Shown here: positions 6,209 through 9,691 of the stretch, piece after piece | How positions within the stretch are numbered: position 1 is the first letter of the stretch | Layout: every line of letters begins with the position of its first letter | Assembly (NCBI GenBank): GCA_023252065.1 | Contig: JAHEXO010000043.1 | Coordinates: 1-9,691, forward strand | DNA length: 9,691 nt | Direction: 5' to 3' | Source of the DNA: Nocardioides sp. | GTDB lineage: Bacteria > Actinomycetota > Actinomycetes > Propionibacteriales > Nocardioidaceae | The notes under the pieces: generated by a model | The model's input: the letters and a program-made list of their open reading frames with translations, nothing else | Database searches by the model: none | Told to the model about the DNA's origin: nothing | Program-made: the position numbers and the translations under genes

Positions 6209-7096
6209 TCAGGATCCGGGGATCGTCCATACGGGCACCGACGACGGGTCGCCGCCGAAGGCCGGGCCGAGGTAGGTCTTGGACAAGTTGTCGAGGGTGC
6301 CGTCCTTGAGCATGGTCGCGATGCCCTGGTCGAACCCGGCCGCGTTGGCTGAGCCCTGGGGGTAGATCGCGCCGTACTTCTCACCGGTCTCGTACTGACC
6401 CGGGACCTCGAGCTGCCCGTTGGAGTCCTTGGCCTCGGCGAGCACGATCGCGGTGTCGAGGAACGCGGCGTCCGACTGGCCCGACAGCACGCTCTGGTAG
6501 AGCGTCGTCGAGTTGGGGTAGACCTTGGTGCTGGCGCACTTGAGCTGGTCCTGGACGAACGGCACCGAGGTCGTCCCGGCGTACGCGGCGCAGCGCTTGC
6601 TCTGGATGTTGTCCTGCGTGATGCCGGCGCCCTTCTTGGTCAGCACCCCGATGTTGGAGTTGAAGTAGGGCTTGGAGAAGTCGACGACCTTGGCGCGCTC
6701 CGGCGTGATTGAGATCTCCGCCAGCGCGATGTCGAAGTCGTTGGTGTGACCCGCGACGAGCTGGTCGAAGGACACGTTCTTGACCGTGACCGAGCTCAGC
6801 CCGGCCATGTTGGCCAGCTCGGCGGCCATGCAGTACTCGAAGCCGTCCTTGATCGTGTCGGGCGTCGTCCCGTTCCACCAGCCCTGGGCCGGCAGCGTCG
6901 TCTCGACGGTGAGCGTGCCGGCCTTCACCGGTTTCACCGAGATGCTGTTCGGCTTGCTGGTGATGTCGCAGTTGCCGATCTTCGTGGCGCCGGATCCACC
7001 CGTGGCCGTGCTCGACGAGTTGGATGAGCCGCAGGCCGCCAGCGCGGTGGCCATGACGGCTGCACTGATCAGCCCGAGAGAACGCTTCAAGCGCAT
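6209..7096 (-). CDS. Amino-acid ABC transporter substrate-binding lipoprotein (SBP family 3)
   Basis: Captures the amino acid outside the membrane and delivers it to the permease. The 295-residue product starts with a lipoprotein signal: basic MRLKR, a hydrophobic stretch, then LAAC with lipid-bearing Cys22. A Ser/Thr/Gly linker (23-38) precedes the mature fold. The family 3 signature is clear at about 120-144: FDIALAEISITPERAKVVDF followed by SKPY. Four further cysteines (43, 89, 169, 187) could form disulfides; the 169/187 pair brackets a short loop. ATG at 7096 is chosen because it gives an ideal signal peptide and has GGAAGGAAA upstream; the frame is open for another 12 codons that would spoil the signal. 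It is the first gene of the transporter unit and diverges from pepN. Confidence 0.94.
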   Translation of the reverse strand: MRLKRSLGLISAAVMATALAACGSSNSSSTATGGSGATKIGNCDITSKPNSISVKPVKAGTLTVETTLPAQGWWNGTTPDTIKDGFEYCMAAELANMAGLSSVTVKNVSFDQLVAGHTNDFDIALAEISITPERAKVVDFSKPYFNSNIGVLTKKGAGITQDNIQSKRCAAYAGTTSVPFVQDQLKCASTKVYPNSTTLYQSVLSGQSDAAFLDTAIVLAEAKDSNGQLEVPGQYETGEKYGAIYPQGSANAAGFDQGIATMLKDGTLDNLSKTYLGPAFGGDPSSVPVWTIPGS

Positions 7097-7155
7097 GAGG
7101 GTGGTTTCCTTCCAACGACGGCGTGACCGCACGATGCGCGCGCGGCATGGTGAGC

Positions 7156-7184
7156 AGGCTGGTCCCCAGAGGCGATGGAGTCAA
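7156..7184 (-). promoter_or_regulatory. Candidate promoter for the amino-acid transporter operon
   Basis: On the minus strand, TTGACT (7184-7179) is a near-perfect -35 box and is followed after 17 bases by CAGCCT (7161-7156), a poor -10 that keeps only the key A and final T. Transcription would begin near 7149, giving a leader of about 50 bases. TATCCT at 7189-7184, overlapping the -35, fits TANNNT better and would give a leader of about 80 bases. Which one is used is undecided. Confidence 0.35.
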
Positions 7185-7245
7185 GGATATTCGGCACTGA
7201 TTGCGTTGCGATCCGACGCCGAACCCCTCCCGGAAACCCCAGCGA

Positions 7246-7251
7246 TACGGT
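7246..7251 (+). promoter_or_regulatory. pepN: Candidate leaderless -10 element TACGGT for pepN
   Basis: TACGGT fits the TANNNT pattern and is separated from the pepN ATG by exactly 6 bases, so the transcript would start at the A of ATG. Leaderless genes of this kind are common in Actinobacteria. The competing ribosome site is weak (GGTGG at 7249-7253), which agrees with leaderless initiation. No clear -35 box is visible. Confidence 0.4.
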
Positions 7252-7257
7252 GGCGGC

Positions 7258-9691
7258 ATGACTGACATCGCCAGCCTCACTCGGGAGGAGGCCGCCGCTC
7301 GGGCGAGCCTCATCGACGTCGACCGGTACGACGTGCACGTCGACCTCCGCGGCCTGTTCGAGTCCGAGCTCTGGGCCGCCACCTCCACCGTCACGTTCAC
7401 CTGCCACCAGCCCGGCGCCTCGACGTTCGTCGACGTCGTGGGTGACGTCGTGGCGGCGACCCTCAACGGCAAGCCGCTCGACCTGGCCACCCACGAGCAC
7501 GGTCGACTGCCACTCCCCGGCCTGAGCACCGACAACGTCCTGGTCGTCGAGTCGCGGCAGAGCGACACCGGCAACGGCAACGGCATCCTGCGGACGGTCG
7601 ACCCCACCGACAAGCTGGTCTACGTCTGGACCAGCTTCGAGTGCGACGAGGCCCGCCGGGCCTGGGCCTGCTTCGACCAGCCCGACCTCAAGGCGGCGCA
7701 CGGCTTCGTCGTCGACGCCCACGAGACATGGACCGTCACCAGCAACTCCGCACCCGACTCGGTGGCCGACCTCGACGAGGGGGGTCGACGCTGGACGTTC
7801 GGCGACACGCCCCGCCTCTCGACCTACGTCACCGTCGTCAACGGCGGTCCCTTCCACGAGATCCGTTCCCGGCGGGGCGACCACGACCTCGGTCTCTTCT
7901 GCCGCCAGTCGCTCATCTCGCACCTCGAGCGCGACGCCGAGGAGCTCTTCGACCTCACCGACCGCGGGTTGCGGTTCTTCGGCGAACAGTTCGGCCGGCC
8001 GTTCGGCCAGGAGCGCTACGACCATGTCTTCGTGCCCAACCTCGGCGGCGCGATGGAGAACTGGGGCTGCGTGACCTGGAGCGACGCGTCGGTCTACCGC
8101 ACCGTGCCGACCCACGCCCAGCGGGCCCGCCGCGCCGAGATCCTGCTCCACGAGATGGCCCACCAGTGGTTCGGCGACCTGGTGACGATGCAGTGGTGGG
8201 ACGACCTGTGGCTGAACGAGGCGTTCGCCACCTGGGCGGCCAACTTCGCGTGCACCGAGGCCACCGAGTTCACCGACGAGTGGGCCACGTTCCTGGTGAT
8301 CGAGAAGATCGACTCCCTGCGCGAGGACGCCGGCCCGGCCACCCACCCGATCCGGGGTGACGTCCCGGACGTCGCCTCGGCGATGGCCAACTTCGACGAC
8401 ATCAGCTACGGCAAGGGCGCGAGCGTGCTCAAGCAGCTGGCCGCCCTGGTCGGTGAGGCGACGTTCACCCAGGGGCTGAAGGCCTACTTCGCCGAGCACG
8501 CCTGGGGCAACACGACGCTCGAGCACCTCATCGACGCCATCGGCCACGCAGCCGGGCGAGACCTTGCCACCTGGTCCGCCGCCTGGCTCGACCGGGCAGG
8601 TCCCGACACGCTCGCTCTGGAGGGAGGCACCCTCACCGCGACCGCTGTCGAGGGTGAGCCGCGCATCCACCGGCTCGACATCGGCAGCTATGCCCTCGAC
8701 GGCGACGCCCTCCGCCTGATCGGTACGACGCCGGTCGAGACCGCGGGACCGGCCACCGCGGTCGAGCTGCCCGAGGCCGACGCCCACCTGCTCAACGCCG
8801 ACGACCTCACCTTCGCCATGCTCCGGCCCGACGACCGCTCCCGGGCGCTGCTGCTCACCCACCTCGGCGACCTGCCGGCCGCCATCGACCGCGGCGTGGT
8901 GACGGTCAGCGGCTACCACCAGGTGCTGTCCGGTGAGCTGCCGTCGGGAGACCTGCTCGACGCGCTGCTGTCCAGGATCCCGTCGGAGGACAGCCCGGCC
9001 CTGCTCGAGCCGTTCCTGTCGCTCTCCGACCAGCTGGCGTCGTCCTTCACCCCGGTCGCCGAGATCCGCGGCCGGCAGGGCGGCGTCGCCGCCGTCGCCC
9101 TGGCGCTCACCGAGCGGCCCGACCTGGTGACGGCCGCGCGCCGTACCCTCGCCGCGACCGCCACCAATGACGAGCACTTCGCGGCCCTCGAAGGTCCTGC
9201 GTCGGAGGAGACCGACCTGGCCTGGCGGGTCCTGGTCCGCCGGGCCGCCCTCGGCGACTACGACGAGCAGGCCGTCGACGCCCTGCTCGAGCGCGACCGT
9301 GACCCGGACGCCGTCGTCCGCCGGCTGATCGTGCGCGCGGCCCGGCCCGACGCGGCGGCGAAGGACGAGGCCTGGAGCGCGGTCTACGACGACAACGCCG
9401 TGCCGATGGGCCAGATGCTGGGGATGATGCGGCAGGCGATCTGGCAGCCGGCGCAGTCCGACCTGCTGCTGCCACTCACCCACCGCTACCTCGACGGGCT
9501 CCCCGCGCTCGCCGGCAGCGGGATGCTCCGGACGCTGAGCCTGGTGCGCGGGATGTTCCCGACCGTCGGCGACTCCGCGTTCCTCGAGCGGGCAGCGACC
9601 ATCGCCGGCGAGCTGGAGACCGACGCGACCGTCCGCTCGGCCCTGATCGGTGGCAGCGACACCCTGCGGCGGATGCTGCGGGCGCGCGGCG
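7258..9691 (+). CDS. pepN: Aminopeptidase N, family M1 (3' end beyond the window)
   Basis: A zinc metallopeptidase that removes N-terminal residues from peptides in the cytoplasm. The visible 811 codons run open to the right edge; actinobacterial PepN proteins have about 850 residues, so only the last few dozen are missing. After the N-terminal beta-saddle domain come the exopeptidase motif GAMEN at 264-268, the zinc site HEMAH at 298-302 with the third ligand Glu321 (LNEAFATW) 18 residues after His302, and the catalytic Tyr384 (ISYGKGASVL). From about residue 500 a helical-repeat C-terminal domain follows. No signal peptide is present. ATG at 7258 is preceded by a TACGGT hexamer but only a weak ribosome site. 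The gene diverges from the amino-acid transporter, consistent with a shared peptide-use theme. Confidence 0.96.
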   Translation, partial: MTDIASLTREEAAARASLIDVDRYDVHVDLRGLFESELWAATSTVTFTCHQPGASTFVDVVGDVVAATLNGKPLDLATHEHGRLPLPGLSTDNVLVVESRQSDTGNGNGILRTVDPTDKLVYVWTSFECDEARRAWACFDQPDLKAAHGFVVDAHETWTVTSNSAPDSVADLDEGGRRWTFGDTPRLSTYVTVVNGGPFHEIRSRRGDHDLGLFCRQSLISHLERDAEELFDLTDRGLRFFGEQFGRPFGQERYDHVFVPNLGGAMENWGCVTWSDASVYRTVPTHAQRARRAEILLHEMAHQWFGDLVTMQWWDDLWLNEAFATWAANFACTEATEFTDEWATFLVIEKIDSLREDAGPATHPIRGDVPDVASAMANFDDISYGKGASVLKQLAALVGEATFTQGLKAYFAEHAWGNTTLEHLIDAIGHAAGRDLATWSAAWLDRAGPDTLALEGGTLTATAVEGEPRIHRLDIGSYALDGDALRLIGTTPVETAGPATAVELPEADAHLLNADDLTFAMLRPDDRSRALLLTHLGDLPAAIDRGVVTVSGYHQVLSGELPSGDLLDALLSRIPSEDSPALLEPFLSLSDQLASSFTPVAEIRGRQGGVAAVALALTERPDLVTAARRTLAATATNDEHFAALEGPASEETDLAWRVLVRRAALGDYDEQAVDALLERDRDPDAVVRRLIVRAARPDAAAKDEAWSAVYDDNAVPMGQMLGMMRQAIWQPAQSDLLLPLTHRYLDGLPALAGSGMLRTLSLVRGMFPTVGDSAFLERAATIAGELETDATVRSALIGGSDTLRRMLRARG

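Larger units (their letters stand above)
7097..7257. other. Divergent intergenic region between the transporter and pepN
   Basis: This 161-bp gap must hold the promoters for both directions. Leftward, TTGACT and a weak CAGCCT lie 17 bases apart, and TATCCT at 7189-7184 is a second -10 option. Rightward, TACGGT lies just before the pepN ATG. I looked for a nitrogen-regulator (GlnR) type box and found no convincing match. No open reading frame here looks real. Confidence 0.55.

Noticed and set aside
7097..7135. Possible GlnR-type nitrogen box (GTCAC followed by GGAAAC on the minus strand)
   Set aside because: The spacing between the two half motifs is about twice the expected 6 bases, and no second pair is present.
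7087..9483. A 798-codon open frame on the minus strand opposite pepN
   Set aside because: It mirrors the pepN codons in very GC-rich DNA, is rich in Gly, Val, Arg and Asp without domain motifs, and the opposite strand has full M1 peptidase signatures.

Overview
This is high-GC DNA with dense coding, frequent GTG and TTG starts, and proteins typical of Actinobacteria. The best guess is a Nocardioides-like member of the Propionibacteriales; that genus-level guess is inference from protein character, not a database match. Nine protein-coding genes are visible, two of them cut by the window edges. No RNA genes, insertion sequences, CRISPR arrays or phage genes were seen.

Layout. On the minus strand, reading from right to left, there is a near-continuous run: amino-acid ABC transporter lipoprotein (7096-6209), permease (6181-5084), ATPase (5084-4341), Nudix ADP-ribose-pyrophosphatase-type hydrolase (4312-3722), M19 membrane-type dipeptidase (3725-2601), alanine dehydrogenase ald (2527-1403) and tyrosine recombinase xerD (1406-459). 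Four of the six junctions overlap or nearly so (TGATG, ATGA and TTGA overlaps, and a 27-bp gap). The 28-bp gap before the Nudix gene and the 73-bp gap before ald hold candidate promoter elements. A 217-bp gap then separates xerD from the first 80 codons of a membrane sensor protein, probably a histidine kinase, which runs off the left edge. On the plus strand, divergent from the transporter, is pepN (7258 to beyond the right edge), lacking only its last few dozen codons.

How the genes fit together. PepN trims peptides, the M19 enzyme splits dipeptides, the ABC system imports free amino acids and alanine dehydrogenase deaminates alanine to pyruvate, so most of the window reads as peptide and amino-acid salvage. 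The Nudix-xerD pair is an old actinobacterial neighbourhood (in Mycobacterium tuberculosis the homologues sit side by side after pyrG). Here dipeptidase and ald lie between them, and xerD appears translationally coupled to ald.

The most interesting non-coding signals are a perfect GGGAC-N4-GTCCC palindrome with repeated GGACTAG heptamers in front of the sensor gene (DosR/DevR-like), a perfect GTGA-N6-TCAC palindrome before ald (Crp-like), and two genes (pepN and Nudix) with a TACGGT -10-like hexamer 6 or 7 bases before their ATG, as expected for leaderless transcripts. I did not find a convincing, wholly new multi-gene system; the novelty is in regulation and gene arrangement.
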